64,000 bases of DNA. Origin: Opitutales bacterium. Its GTDB lineage: Bacteria; Verrucomicrobiota; Verrucomicrobiia; Opitutales; Coraliomargaritaceae. Both the position numbers and the translations under genes were made by a program. How positions within the stretch are numbered: the first letter of the stretch is position 1; each line of letters begins with the position of its first letter. The stretch covers positions 1-64,000 of the forward strand of contig JANQXM010000048.1 of assembly GCA_030729385.1 (NCBI GenBank). The letters are read 5' to 3'. Of this stretch, positions 18,448 to 28,146 are shown one piece after another. The notes beneath the pieces were generated by a model. It was not told the origin of the DNA, searched no databases, and saw nothing but the letters and a program-made list of their open reading frames with translations.

Positions 18448-19146
18448 TTAGTTCGAAGTGGGTTCTGTGTCGGCTGCTAGTCCGATTTCAGCAAGACTGT
18501 CTAATATCTGCTGAACGCCTTGGATTTGTTTCAATTCTTCGATGCTCTTATTGCTCGAGAGGCGAATGAAGAATTGTTCCTGACGTAGGTTGAGACCGTG
18601 GTCCTTAATATCGATCAAGGAGGCAAATATGTTGTGTCCGCCTTGTTGCTTGTAACTGAAGGCGCTGCCGCCTACGAGGTGCCAGAAATACACTTTTTGA
18701 GAATTGCCGCTTTTTTCGAAGACGCCGTATTCTGCCGGTTCAAAAGGAGTGGTCTTGGACTCGAAGGGGATGCTGTATTCGCGATCGGTGCGGGTCCATC
18801 CGTTTTGCACCCAGCATGTGTCCGGAGTGTGTGCTCCGGCCCAGCGGTAGGATGTCTTGCCGGGACTCCAGTAGGCAATGTAGAGCCCAACGAAGATGTC
18901 ATCCTTTTGAAATATGCGGAATAGTGCGTCGTCGAAATCAAGGAAGTCCGTTATCCGGGCACTCATTTCGGGTGATTCGGCCATATCCATGTCCTTAATT
19001 TCCCAGTTATCGAGTTTATCGGGCACGATTTCAGCCAGTTGGCGCTCAAGTGTCGGTTCAGGGGGTGGGACAAAAGCAAAATATGCTCGTAAACCTAATG
19101 CGGTCATTAGGATTAGGAAGCCAGAGATGAGAATGATTTTTTTCAT
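18448..19146 (-). CDS. EpsI-type exosortase-associated protein
   Basis: 232 residues with one N-terminal membrane segment (IILISGFLILMTALGLRAYFAF). The conserved EpsI pattern is present: a YWSPGKTS strand, then 'AGAHTPDTCWVQNGW' with the family's histidine and cysteine, and 'VYFWHLVGG' further on. EpsI proteins accompany exosortases and exopolysaccharide export; some are fused to the exosortase. No exosortase and no PEP-CTERM protein is visible in the window. The gene faces an O-antigen ligase-like gene across 178 bases, which fits an envelope-polysaccharide role, but its partner must be elsewhere. Confidence 0.8.
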   Translation of the reverse strand: MKKIILISGFLILMTALGLRAYFAFVPPPEPTLERQLAEIVPDKLDNWEIKDMDMAESPEMSARITDFLDFDDALFRIFQKDDIFVGLYIAYWSPGKTSYRWAGAHTPDTCWVQNGWTRTDREYSIPFESKTTPFEPAEYGVFEKSGNSQKVYFWHLVGGSAFSYKQQGGHNIFASLIDIKDHGLNLRQEQFFIRLSSNKSIEELKQIQGVQQILDSLAEIGLAADTEPTSN

Positions 19147-19324
19147 TTTGAGGTGAGTTTGTGATATGGAACACAGTATTGCCTACAGACTCAAGTCAAC
19201 AGGTGGTGGGTCTCGGTTCCCTTTTGTATACTGTTTCGGGTGTGCTGGCTGATATTTCTTGTTTAAATCAGGCACATCGTTGTATTGCCTAAAATCTCCC
19301 CTTTTCTCTCTGTTTACTTAGTAT

Positions 19325-21277
19325 ATGCCTACTCTCGTTGATAAGTCCGGTAACATCGCTTACTTTGGTCACCTTAGTTGGGGGGATTTTTTTGATTGGT
19401 TGGTTACTTTCTGCCTTGGGGGTATCATTGCCTTGTTTACAGTTTCCCTAGGTGGGGTGCGAGCCGATACACATTTGGTTTTACTGCCATTATTTGCATT
19501 ACTGCTTAGTTTGCATGGCATTTGGTTGGCCGTTGATGGTGAAGCACAAAAGCGACTGAGCCATGTCCCCTTTTTCTTTGCGCCATTTATTGCTTTGGCG
19601 GTCATCAATGTGAATTGGTTGAGTCCAACGCCATGGTTGGGGCGAATGGAGCTAGTATATGGTCTCGAAGCTTTTATTTTCTTCTGGGTGCTTGTAAATA
19701 ACGTGCGGACTCGTGCGCATTTGTGGGCTTTGGTTGTGGTTGCGTTGATTCCTGCTGCCTACGGTCTGCTTATAGGCTTTTTTCAGTTCTTTCAAAATCC
19801 CGATAAAATAGCGGATTCGCTGGCGAATCACTCCATTAATTTGAGTGGCGATTTCCTAGGGCAAGCGACGGGCTCCTTTGCGGATCCTAATTCTTTTGCG
19901 GTCCTTCTATTGGTATTATTGCCGGTTTTCTTGATAGGTGGGGCGGTTCCAAGATTGCCGGGCATTCTGCGATTGATGTGCCTCTATGTGGCCTTGGTGT
20001 TTCTTATCGCACTTGTGATGACGCAATTGTATTGGCCTTTGTTTGTGATGGTTCCGATCATCATCGTGATACCCTATCTATGTTTTCAGAAGTGGAAGCC
20101 GCGCGTAATTTTGCCCATTTTGGCGGCGGTGCTTTTGCTGTGTTCAGTAGTTTTACTTACTTTTCTACATCCGAAGTTTCAAAAGAGCTACGTTAAGGCG
20201 ATTTCGTCCGATGGTGATGCCGTGCGTTTAGTTCTTTGGAACGGAGCGAGTCAGTTGATTCAGGAATCACCGATCTTGGGTGTTGGTGGCGGAGCGTTTT
20301 CTACGGCATTTGAGCAACACCCTGATATCACTTTCGAGGCCTTCGCGCAGACGCCGCATAATGATTATTTATTACTGCTCACTGAGTATGGAATAGTTGG
20401 TTTCGTGTTGTTGAGCTTGCCGGTCTTTTGGATTTTTCGGACCAGTGTTAAACGATGGAGAGCCACTCATGCGCGATTGAGACTAAAAAATCGCAAAGGG
20501 AATATTATGCCGCCGGAGAAGTTTTTCCTTACAGTCGGTCTGTCCGGACTGATGGCTTTTGCGTTGTGCGCGTTCTTTAGTTTCGTGTTTTATGTGCCGA
20601 GTCTATTGCTGTATGGCGTGCTCTTTTTGGCTATTCTAGTGAAGACGAGTATGAATCGCCTTATGAAAATAAGTAGTTCTGGGGGTGCGCGACTACTGTA
20701 TGCCTTGAGTGCCTTTGTTTTTGCTTTTGTTCTATATGCGCACGCAGCACCTATGTTGGAATCGCAAGCGCTAGAATTGCAAACGAGGCAACGTATGGAG
20801 CACTTAATTGAACAACGGGTGCACATATCTGGGAATACTCAGCTTCTAAAGAATGTTATTCTGAAGTATGAGGATGCTGTATTTTTGGATCCGGATAATG
20901 TGGACGCGTGGATTGGATTAAGCGCGGCGCACTGCCAGCGTTTTTATCAAGCTCCAGCAGATTTCGCAGAAATAGGCGCTGCTGCTGTGGCCGCGGGAAA
21001 GCGGGCAACGGAGCTCGGCAATGAATATGCTTTAGCATGGTCGCAGCTAGGAAACGCCTACTCGTTCAGCGGGGAGATTGAGCTGGCGCGTGAGTCGTTG
21101 ACCCGAGCTCTTGAGTTGGCCCCGAATAATAGCCAAACTTTGTATTACTGGGCAGCGTTTTTGAGCCATTTCCCCGAGAGTCGAGTCGAGGCTTTGCGCT
21201 ATGTGGAAACTGCTTTAGAGGTAAACCCTAACAATGTCGCCGCTCGACGCCTTCAACAAAAACTTTTGATCCTATGA
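19325..21277 (+). CDS. O-antigen ligase/polymerase-like protein with TPRs
   Basis: 650 residues. About eleven membrane segments cover residues 30-470. A periplasmic loop carries the Wzy_C/WaaL pattern: 'RLVLWNGASQLIQESPILGVGGGAF' and, later, 'TPHNDYLLLLTEYGIVGF'. The last ~150 residues hold at least two to three TPRs ('YALAWSQLGNAYSFSGEIELARESLTRALELAPNN'). The family ligates or polymerises lipid-linked glycans at the outer face of the inner membrane. It overlaps the FecR-like gene by four bases (ATGA), so the two are co-translated. Confidence 0.87.
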   Translation: MPTLVDKSGNIAYFGHLSWGDFFDWLVTFCLGGIIALFTVSLGGVRADTHLVLLPLFALLLSLHGIWLAVDGEAQKRLSHVPFFFAPFIALAVINVNWLSPTPWLGRMELVYGLEAFIFFWVLVNNVRTRAHLWALVVVALIPAAYGLLIGFFQFFQNPDKIADSLANHSINLSGDFLGQATGSFADPNSFAVLLLVLLPVFLIGGAVPRLPGILRLMCLYVALVFLIALVMTQLYWPLFVMVPIIIVIPYLCFQKWKPRVILPILAAVLLLCSVVLLTFLHPKFQKSYVKAISSDGDAVRLVLWNGASQLIQESPILGVGGGAFSTAFEQHPDITFEAFAQTPHNDYLLLLTEYGIVGFVLLSLPVFWIFRTSVKRWRATHARLRLKNRKGNIMPPEKFFLTVGLSGLMAFALCAFFSFVFYVPSLLLYGVLFLAILVKTSMNRLMKISSSGGARLLYALSAFVFAFVLYAHAAPMLESQALELQTRQRMEHLIEQRVHISGNTQLLKNVILKYEDAVFLDPDNVDAWIGLSAAHCQRFYQAPADFAEIGAAAVAAGKRATELGNEYALAWSQLGNAYSFSGEIELARESLTRALELAPNNSQTLYYWAAFLSHFPESRVEALRYVETALEVNPNNVAARRLQQKLLIL

Positions 21278-22206
21278 CGCCATCAAACGTATTCACATTT
21301 GTTGCTACTGCCTTAAGTCTTTTTGTGCTGCAGGCACGTGGATCTGAGCAGGAATGGGTTCGGGGTGCGGTTGCTGTAACGCACTGGGACGAGGGGCTTG
21401 AACTCGAGCAGCTTGGAGGAGTCAAGGTGCCAGTGAGTGCGGCTAGTTTACCTCACTATGTCGGCGGCCTTTGGTCTGTCGACGCAGACCATTCTGAGCG
21501 ATTACTGTTAAAGGCATCGAATTCTGTTTTATTGGATTACCGAGGCAGGGGATATTTATCTATTGAGCGATTTGAGCAAAACGCAGACTTTTCTGGCGAT
21601 TGGCTGGCTAGCGAAGAGGAGTCTGCTCAGAGTCGAATGATTCTAAACCTTCGAGCCGGCGGGTTGCTGGTCGATCAGCGGAAATTAAGTGAAGCATCTC
21701 AACTGACCGTGGAAACTCCAGTCGGCCGGATCGCCGCTAAAAAGCATGCGCTTTGGATGATCGAGCTGACGAAAGATGAGCGCAAAAGGACCTATCGATT
21801 TGAAGTTCAATGTGTTGACGGAGTGGTGCGGATGGTCGATCTAACAGGGCGGATATTTACGATTCGTTCGGGTCAGCGAATCAGTGGCGCAGGCGCAGCG
21901 GGAACTCCTTCAGTGGAAGTAGCTGAAATAACTACCGCGGCGACTGAATATTTTGAAGGTTACTCGAGTCGAGTCGCGGAACTGGCTACAATGGACATCT
22001 CCCAAGAAGCTTTATTGGCTGAGACTGTCCCGCTGGTTTATAAGCAGTCTACTGCAGTAGAAGAGATTGTGACTGATCGAGTAGATGCATCAAGCCTTCA
22101 GCTGAAACGTCCATATGCGATTGAGTATTCAGCAAGGGCGGCACCGGTGACAGAGTTTAGAGGCGTCGCACGTCCGCCTTCGGCTTATGAAGCGGATTTG
22201 TTCTGA
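21274..22206 (+). CDS. FecR-like secreted protein
   Basis: 310 residues with a hydrophobic start (FTFVATALSLFVLQARG) that looks like a signal peptide. The middle contains a FecR-type beta region: 'SQLTVETPVGRIAAKKHALWMI' followed by 'VRMVDLTGRIFTIRSGQRIS'. In CHASE2-cyclase operons such FecR-like proteins are thought to sense or bind envelope polymers. The C-terminal ~80 residues match nothing I recognise. It lies between the ligase-like and cyclase genes in a tight set. Confidence 0.68.
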   Translation: MTPSNVFTFVATALSLFVLQARGSEQEWVRGAVAVTHWDEGLELEQLGGVKVPVSAASLPHYVGGLWSVDADHSERLLLKASNSVLLDYRGRGYLSIERFEQNADFSGDWLASEEESAQSRMILNLRAGGLLVDQRKLSEASQLTVETPVGRIAAKKHALWMIELTKDERKRTYRFEVQCVDGVVRMVDLTGRIFTIRSGQRISGAGAAGTPSVEVAEITTAATEYFEGYSSRVAELATMDISQEALLAETVPLVYKQSTAVEEIVTDRVDASSLQLKRPYAIEYSARAAPVTEFRGVARPPSAYEADLF

Positions 22207-22226
22207 GGCTTGGCATTTGTTGTTGA

Positions 22227-24617
22227 TTGGCACAGTTTGATTCCATCGTGAACCGCCTACAGCATAGTTTATATTATATCGGGATCATTCTTGGTTCGAT
22301 ATTACTATGGGGCATATTGTCCGTATCCGGTCTGTTGGATGGCGTGGAGCAAGAAGCCATGCGTTGGCGTTATCTTGCGCGTGGAGAGCGAGCTTCGAGT
22401 GCACCCATTGTGTATGTGGATTTGGATGCCGATTCGGTCGGGTCGATAGGTGCGCGACCTTGGGACCGTGCAAATTTTGCCGTGTTGCTGCATGCGCTAT
22501 TAGGACCTGGTCAAGCAAGGGCGGTCGGCGTCGATATCATTTTTTCACAGATTGGGCATGGCTCCTTGTTGGACTTAGAGCGTGCGCGGGCGGGCGATGT
22601 CGCGCTGGGGCAAGCGGTCAGTAAGTATCGAGATGAAGTCGTATTAGCTGCGGCCTATACGGGCACGACCGGTGCGGATATAGTGCCATTAATTCGGATG
22701 GGGTTCGATGATCCGCGGACGAACACTTTTCCTGAATCACCTAGTTATCCAATCATTGATTGGGGTGTGGGGCGATTGGGCTTAGCGAATGTCGATGAAA
22801 CTCTTGGGCGCGGGGTGATACCACGCTGGGTGGTCGGTTTTGTTGACGTCGAAGGGGAACTTTATTCGCGTATTTTAATGTTTGGGATGCGGAATCAACT
22901 GTATGATGTGTTGAACGAACCTCAGATCGTCGAAGATGAGCAGAACTTTACGCTTATTGATAAAGACGGCTGGGCCCCGCATCAAATTCCGCGCGAGTCG
23001 GAGCATACTTTGTATTCATTGGGCTTGGAGTTGTTTCTGGCAGCTCACGGGTTGAAGGGTGATGACGTGGAAATCTCTGCTGATGAACTTGTGATTCGTA
23101 AGGGAGACGAAGTCTTTAGACGTGTGCCACTGGTGGGGCAGCAATCAGTTGAGGTTAATTGGTTTGAGGGGTGGAACGTTGCGGGACCGACTGAGCATTA
23201 TAGCATGCAGACCGTGCGCGAGCGTGCCGCAGCCTTGAGTCAGGCCGCGAAAGTAGGCGATGTCGCGGGTGTAATTGAACTCGAGCAGTGGTTCCAGCGT
23301 TTTAAAGATAAGGTCATTTTTGTGGGGCCGGTGGACCCTCAACTAAAAGATATCGCGCCGACTCCCTTTAACCGAGAGCCTGTTCCGAAGGTGGGTGTGC
23401 ACGCCAACCTGTTTCGGACATTGGAAGATGAAGCATACGTGTCTCGGGTGAGCGCAGTTCAAGGTCTTTGGGTGATGGCACTATTAGCTGTCACTGTTGC
23501 GGTTTTCGCTGTATGGGGTGGAAGAGGCCGATCATTCACACGATTTGGATCGATTATATTGGTCACCGGGTATGGTATTTTTGTTTTTGTGGCCTTTGGT
23601 GCATGGCATTTGGTGCTGCCTTTAATTGCACCGATTGGAGCCAGTGTGACTGCCGCTTTTGGTGTGATCTTGCTTAAACTCGGCACAGAAGAGTGGCAGA
23701 AGCGCCGGATTAAAACACTTTTTGGTGCTTACGTTTCGCCTGAGTTGGTTGATCAGATGGTCGAAGCGCAGCGTGACCCGGAATTGGGCGGCGCAGAAGC
23801 GGAGATCACCGCTTTGTTTTCTGATGTAGAGGGCTTTTCCACGCTTTCCGAGGAGTTGCCGCCGGATCAATTGGTTGCTCTGATGAACGAATATCTCGGT
23901 GCGATGACAGATGCGCTTCAGGTCGAAGGAGGGACATTGGATAAATATATTGGCGATGCAATCGTGACGATGTTTGGCATGCCGCTTCCATTGGTGGATC
24001 ACGCCGCCCGTGCCTGTATTGCCGCCCAGCGGATGCAAGAGCGACATGCTGCCTTACGCGAGCAATGGACTGCTTCTGGCAAGTGGCCCGAGGCGATTCT
24101 AAAGATGCGCACACGGATTGGGTTGAATACCGGGCATGCGGTTATCGGCAACATGGGGAGTAGTTTCCGGTTTAATTACACTATGATGGGTGACTCTGTG
24201 AATTTAGCCGCTCGCTGTGAAAGCGGGGCGAAGACTTATGGCATTTATACCATGGTGACAGATGTGACCTTGCAGGCTGCGTTAGCGGTCTGTCCTGATT
24301 TAGAATATCGGAAATTGGACCGCATCATCGTGAAAGGACGGTCTAAGCCAGTTGAAGTGTTTGAGCTTTGGGATGGTAGTATGGATTTAGCCGAGGCAGC
24401 GAAATGCAAGGAGCATTACGAGGCTGGCTTGCAGCACTATTTCAAAGGAGATTGGTCTGCAGCACTCGCATGCCTTGAGCTGTCCGAGCCGATGGAGCCA
24501 TCACGTAGTTATGGTCCTACGACGCCATCAGCGGTCATCGCGCAGCGCTGTCGCTCTTTCCTCCAAAGCGGTGTTCCCGAGGGCTGGGATGGTGCCTATC
24601 GGATGGAGACGAAATAA
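22227..24617 (+). CDS. CHASE2-domain adenylate cyclase
   Basis: 796 residues from a TTG; a GTG at 22248 is an equally possible start. The order is an N-terminal membrane segment, a CHASE2 sensor (about 30-390: 'APIVYVDLDADSVGSIGARPWDR', 'AVGVDIIFS'), three further membrane segments (about 410-490) and a class III cyclase (about 520-700). The cyclase has metal aspartates in ALFSDVEGFS and TLDKYIGDAIV. The substrate-selecting lysine (DKYIGDA) and aspartate (MMGDSVNLAARCE) specify ATP over GTP. A short TPR-like tail follows. It should make cAMP in response to a periplasmic signal, perhaps relayed by the FecR-like neighbour. Confidence 0.93.
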   Translation: MAQFDSIVNRLQHSLYYIGIILGSILLWGILSVSGLLDGVEQEAMRWRYLARGERASSAPIVYVDLDADSVGSIGARPWDRANFAVLLHALLGPGQARAVGVDIIFSQIGHGSLLDLERARAGDVALGQAVSKYRDEVVLAAAYTGTTGADIVPLIRMGFDDPRTNTFPESPSYPIIDWGVGRLGLANVDETLGRGVIPRWVVGFVDVEGELYSRILMFGMRNQLYDVLNEPQIVEDEQNFTLIDKDGWAPHQIPRESEHTLYSLGLELFLAAHGLKGDDVEISADELVIRKGDEVFRRVPLVGQQSVEVNWFEGWNVAGPTEHYSMQTVRERAAALSQAAKVGDVAGVIELEQWFQRFKDKVIFVGPVDPQLKDIAPTPFNREPVPKVGVHANLFRTLEDEAYVSRVSAVQGLWVMALLAVTVAVFAVWGGRGRSFTRFGSIILVTGYGIFVFVAFGAWHLVLPLIAPIGASVTAAFGVILLKLGTEEWQKRRIKTLFGAYVSPELVDQMVEAQRDPELGGAEAEITALFSDVEGFSTLSEELPPDQLVALMNEYLGAMTDALQVEGGTLDKYIGDAIVTMFGMPLPLVDHAARACIAAQRMQERHAALREQWTASGKWPEAILKMRTRIGLNTGHAVIGNMGSSFRFNYTMMGDSVNLAARCESGAKTYGIYTMVTDVTLQAALAVCPDLEYRKLDRIIVKGRSKPVEVFELWDGSMDLAEAAKCKEHYEAGLQHYFKGDWSAALACLELSEPMEPSRSYGPTTPSAVIAQRCRSFLQSGVPEGWDGAYRMETK

Positions 24618-24627
24618 AGGTGCTGCA

Positions 24628-24948
24628 TTAGTAGCAGCGTAACCCCGGATCGACATCAACCGACCAAGCGTGAATGCCGCCACTCATATTGATCGCATTC
24701 GTGTGGCCTCTGGCTTCTAGGTATTGAACAACATTGAGGCTGCGCATGCCGTGGTGGCAGAGGACGACGAGTTTGCCGTCTTTGGGCAGTGCCTCGATGT
24801 GTTCCGGGATGAGTCCCATCGGGATGTGCAGTGCACCCTCAATCCGGCAAATCTCCAGCTCGGAGTCTTCCCGAACATCGAGAAAAACCACTTCGGGGTC
24901 GTTTTCACGTAAATTTGCGGCTTCTGAGGCACTGATTTCCTTGTTCAT
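24628..24948 (-). CDS. Single-domain rhodanese
   Basis: 106 residues from the ATG at 24948. One rhodanese domain: [11 protein letters not shown], then the active-site loop CHHGMRS with the catalytic cysteine, and '[10 protein letters not shown]' near the end. Such proteins carry sulfur as a persulfide. It is a small cytoplasmic protein, probably monocistronic, divergent from kdsB (30 bases apart) and convergent with the cyclase gene. Confidence 0.9.
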   Translation of the reverse strand: MNKEISASEAANLRENDPEVVFLDVREDSELEICRIEGALHIPMGLIPEHIEALPKDGKLVVLCHHGMRSLNVVQYLEARGHTNAINMSGGIHAWSVDVDPGLRCY

Positions 24949-24978
24949 TGCCGATCTTTGATGATGATTGTCGATCAA

Positions 24979-25725
24979 ATGTCAAAGACCCCCTCCATTA
25001 TTGTGCCCGCTCGGTTGGCATCGACTCGGTTCCCGCAAAAGCTACTGCACTGCGTTCGTGGTAAGCCGATCATACTCTGGACGGCTGAGCGTATCCGCGC
25101 GGTGGCACCAGAGTTCCCGCTGTATTTTGCAGTGGATGACGATGCACTTGAGCAGTGCCTTGATGCTGCAGGCTTTGCCGTGGTTCGCACTCGGCCCGAT
25201 CATCCAAGTGGCACTGACCGCTTGGCCGAGGCCAATGCGATCGTCGGTGCGCCTTCCGTTATAAACGTGCAGGGCGATGAGCCCCTTGTGACTGGCGAGC
25301 AGATCCGTGCCCTCGCCAAAGGGCTCGAAGGGGAGGCGGCGATGTCCACCCTCGCCATTCCGTTTGATAGGGCTGAGGATTTTGCCAACCCCAATCAGGT
25401 CAAAGTCGTGCGTGATCGTTCCGGCTATGCCTTGTATTTTTCACGCTCACCGATTCCTTATGCGCGCGATCTGGCGGGGCAGGTTGATACGGATTGGTTG
25501 TCTGCTCATGAGTGTTACCGTCATCTTGGGCTTTATGCCTACAAGGCTGATTTCCTCAGCGCTTTTTCGACCTTAGAACCCGGATTTTTGGAAAATATCG
25601 AAAAGCTCGAACAGCTCCGCGCCATGGAGCATGGTTACCGCATTCATGTCGGCATCACCGACCAGCCGACCATCGGGATCGATACGCCCGAAGACATCGC
25701 TGCGTTCGAAGCGCGCTTATCCTGA
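24979..25725 (+). CDS. kdsB: 3-deoxy-manno-octulosonate cytidylyltransferase
   Basis: 248 residues from the ATG at 24979, matching the usual ~250; in-frame ATGs at 24961 and 24964 would add a short tail without family similarity. It activates Kdo to CMP-Kdo for lipopolysaccharide. Motifs: [17 protein letters not shown] at the N-terminus, '[18 protein letters not shown]', 'NVQGDEPLV' and '[12 protein letters not shown]'. Its presence supports an LPS-bearing outer membrane. Confidence 0.94.
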   Translation: MSKTPSIIVPARLASTRFPQKLLHCVRGKPIILWTAERIRAVAPEFPLYFAVDDDALEQCLDAAGFAVVRTRPDHPSGTDRLAEANAIVGAPSVINVQGDEPLVTGEQIRALAKGLEGEAAMSTLAIPFDRAEDFANPNQVKVVRDRSGYALYFSRSPIPYARDLAGQVDTDWLSAHECYRHLGLYAYKADFLSAFSTLEPGFLENIEKLEQLRAMEHGYRIHVGITDQPTIGIDTPEDIAAFEARLS

Positions 25726-25804
25726 TTTTTAGAGTGTGATCTAAGGCGCTGTCAAAAGGACTGCCAGCTTGACAAAGCCAGTCACACGCAACCGTATTCT
25801 ACCT

Positions 25805-27043
25805 ATGCAATCCGCAAAACCAGCCCTTGAAGTCGATCCCGTCAATTTGCCTGACGAGCGTGGTCACTTCGGCCCTTATGGTGGCATGTATGTGCCGGAA
25901 ACTTTGATGACCCCGCTCTTCGATTTGACAGAGGCCTATCATGATGCCCGCAAAGACCCTGAGTTCCTCAAAGAGCTCGACTTCCAGTTGCGTGAATTTG
26001 CTGGGCGCCCGACCAATCTCTATTTCGCAGATCGCCTGACTGAGCATTGCGGCGGAGCTAAAATCTATCTCAAGCGCGAAGACTTGCTCCACACCGGAGC
26101 GCACAAAATCAACAATGCCCTCGGTCAAGCCTTGCTTGCCAAGCGCATGGGTAAGAATCGCATTATCGCCGAGACCGGAGCGGGGCAACACGGCATAGCG
26201 ACTGCTGCGATGTGCGCCAAGATGGGCTTCGAGTGTGTCATCTACATGGGCGAAGAGGACATGCGTCGCCAATCACTCAACGTGTATCGTATGCGTCTCT
26301 GCGGCGCCGAAGTGCGCTCTGTCACTGCTGGTCAACGCACGCTCAAAGAAGCTGTTAACGAAGCCATGCGCGACTGGGTCACCAACGTGCGCACCACGCA
26401 CTACATCATTGGTTCTGCGCTCGGTTCGCATCCGTTTCCGATGATGGTGCGTGATTTTCATCGTGTCATTGGTGAAGAATGTCGCCGTCAAATTATAGAA
26501 AAAGAAGGTCGCTTGCCCGACGAAGTTGCTGCCTGTGTCGGTGGTGGTTCGAATGCGATTGGTATCTTCTTTGCCTTTTTGAAAGACCTTGAAGTCAACC
26601 TCACTGGCGTCGAAGCCGGAGGACGCGAAATCAAACGTGGGCATCACGCGGCACGTTTTGAAGGCGGCAAGCTCGGCGTCCTACAGGGCGCGAAGACTTG
26701 GATCTTACAAGACGAAGACGGTCAGATTGACCTCACGCACTCTGTCTCTGCTGGTCTCGATTACGCTGCAGTCGGACCAGAGCACGCGTATTATAAAGAC
26801 GCTGGGCGAATCGACTTTGGTTATGCCACCGACGCCGAAGCGCTCGATGCATTTAAGGCACTTTGCGCTATTGAGGGCATCGTCCCAGCATTAGAATCAT
26901 CGCACGGCATCGCCTACACTATGAAGCGTGCCCGTGAAATGTCCTCCGATCAAATTATCATCGGCAACCTCAGCGGTCGCGGCGATAAAGACGTCCAAGA
27001 AGCCGCACGGGTCTTGGGAAATGCTGAAAATCTAAAAACCTGA
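25805..27043 (+). CDS. trpB: Tryptophan synthase beta chain
   Basis: 412 residues from the ATG at 25805; an in-frame TTG at 25769 coincides with a TTGACA that could be a -35 box. It joins indole and serine to make tryptophan. The PLP lysine is in [13 protein letters not shown], the phosphate-binding loop is GGGSNAIG, and the C-terminal SGRGDKD motif is present. The last codons (AENLKT) come from a heptamer tract that continues past the stop. No trpA is in the window; trpG follows directly. Confidence 0.96.
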   Translation: MQSAKPALEVDPVNLPDERGHFGPYGGMYVPETLMTPLFDLTEAYHDARKDPEFLKELDFQLREFAGRPTNLYFADRLTEHCGGAKIYLKREDLLHTGAHKINNALGQALLAKRMGKNRIIAETGAGQHGIATAAMCAKMGFECVIYMGEEDMRRQSLNVYRMRLCGAEVRSVTAGQRTLKEAVNEAMRDWVTNVRTTHYIIGSALGSHPFPMMVRDFHRVIGEECRRQIIEKEGRLPDEVAACVGGGSNAIGIFFAFLKDLEVNLTGVEAGGREIKRGHHAARFEGGKLGVLQGAKTWILQDEDGQIDLTHSVSAGLDYAAVGPEHAYYKDAGRIDFGYATDAEALDAFKALCAIEGIVPALESSHGIAYTMKRAREMSSDQIIIGNLSGRGDKDVQEAARVLGNAENLKT

Positions 27044-27053
27044 AAACTGAAAT
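27024..27053. repeat. Heptamer tract at the trpB 3' end
   Basis: CTGAAAA, TCTAAAA, a 2-base slip, CTGAAAA, CTGAAAT. The units are the same CTGAAAW type as the tract inside polX. The tract encodes the last residues of TrpB, including its stop codon. Confidence 0.7.
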
Positions 27054-27059
27054 ATACAT

Positions 27060-27094
27060 CGACGTTCAATGTTGGGCGTTCGATGTTCGACGTT
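27060..27094. repeat. Heptamer tract upstream of trpG
   Basis: Five in-phase heptamers ending in YGTT: CGACGTT, CAATGTT, GGGCGTT, CGATGTT, CGACGTT. The last unit ends four bases before the trpG ATG, where a ribosome-binding site would be, and none is visible there. Confidence 0.8.
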
Positions 27095-27098
27095 CGTT

Positions 27099-27662
27099 AT
27101 GCTGCTAGTCATTGATAATTTCGACTCTTTCACCTACAATCTGGTTCAATATTTTGGACAGCTTGGGGTGGAGCAACAGGTCTATCGCAACAACGCGATC
27201 ACAGTCGAGGAAGCCCTTGAGTTCAATCCTGACCGCGTCATGATTTCTCCCGGACCATGTTCGCCGAACGAGGCTGGCGTGAGTCTTGATATGATTGCCG
27301 CCTTTGCCGGGAAGAAGCCCCTGCTCGGCGTATGCCTCGGGCACCAAAGCATTGGGCAGCACTTCGGCGGTAAAGTCGTTCGTGCGGATCGCCTCATGCA
27401 TGGTAAAACATCACCAGTGAAGCACCGCGACACCGATATCTTTAAGGGCATGCCCAACCCGATGGAAGCCACTCGCTACCACTCGCTTTTAGTTGAGCGC
27501 GCCACCTTGCCAGATTGCCTCGAAATCACCGCCGAAACTGAAGAGGGCGAGATCATGGGTCTCGCCCACAAAGACCTCCCCGTCTGGGGCGTTCAATTTC
27601 ACCCTGAGTCGCTGGCCACTCAAGACGGCATGAAGATGCTCGAAAACTTCCTTAAATTGTAA
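27099..27662 (+). CDS. trpG: Anthranilate/aminodeoxychorismate synthase glutaminase subunit
   Basis: 187 residues from the ATG at 27099; the earlier in-frame ATG at 27069 falls in the repeat tract. It is a class I glutamine amidotransferase with [13 protein letters not shown] at the start, nucleophile cysteine in [11 protein letters not shown] and catalytic histidine and glutamate in GVQFHPES. It supplies ammonia to TrpE or PabB. Neighbouring trpB favours the tryptophan role, but dual TrpG/PabA use is common. Confidence 0.93.
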   Translation: MLLVIDNFDSFTYNLVQYFGQLGVEQQVYRNNAITVEEALEFNPDRVMISPGPCSPNEAGVSLDMIAAFAGKKPLLGVCLGHQSIGQHFGGKVVRADRLMHGKTSPVKHRDTDIFKGMPNPMEATRYHSLLVERATLPDCLEITAETEEGEIMGLAHKDLPVWGVQFHPESLATQDGMKMLENFLKL

Positions 27663-27675
27663 CTCCCTAACAAAT

Positions 27676-28146
27676 ATGCGTTGCCCTAAATGCACTTCCC
27701 TAGAGACCAAGGTTCTCGACACCCGATCCGGTAAAAACGAAACCTCGATTCGCCGTCGCCGTGAATGCCTCGACTGCGAATACCGCTTCACCACAATCGA
27801 AGAAGTGCTTCGCGCGGACCTTCAAGTGGTCAAGCGTGATGGTCGCCGAGAAGATTTCGATCGTAGTAAGATGCTTGGCGGTTTGAAAAAGGCCGTCGAA
27901 AAACGCCCGATCGATGTCATGCAGATCGAGATGCTGATTGCAGATGTCTTGGCCTCATTGGAAAAAGAATACGACCATGAGATTCCCTCTCAGGCGGTCG
28001 GCGAGCAAATAATGCTGCGACTCAAGCACCTCGATCAAATCGCCTACGTTCGCTACGCATCTGTTTATAAAGACTTCCGTGATCTCGGTGAACTTGCACA
28101 GGAAATACTCGATCTAAAAGCATCGACCGAAAATGGTAAAAAGTGA
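27676..28146 (+). CDS. nrdR: Transcriptional repressor NrdR
   Basis: 156 residues, the usual length. An N-terminal zinc ribbon (cysteines 3, 6, 31 and 34) binds DNA, and an ATP-cone (about 45-140, starting [14 protein letters not shown]) senses ATP/dATP. It represses ribonucleotide reductase genes. I see no paired NrdR boxes in the window, so its targets lie elsewhere. It starts 13 bases after trpG and overlaps the next gene by 14 bases. Confidence 0.96.
   Translation: MRCPKCTSLETKVLDTRSGKNETSIRRRRECLDCEYRFTTIEEVLRADLQVVKRDGRREDFDRSKMLGGLKKAVEKRPIDVMQIEMLIADVLASLEKEYDHEIPSQAVGEQIMLRLKHLDQIAYVRYASVYKDFRDLGELAQEILDLKASTENGKK

Noticed and set aside
18448-24617. A complete exosortase/PEP-CTERM sorting system
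   Set aside because: No exosortase and no PEP-CTERM tail occurs in any secreted protein of the window.
25769-25800. TTGACA with TATTCT as a trpB promoter
   Set aside because: The spacing is 20 bases, which is too long for confidence; used only to argue against the upstream TTG start.
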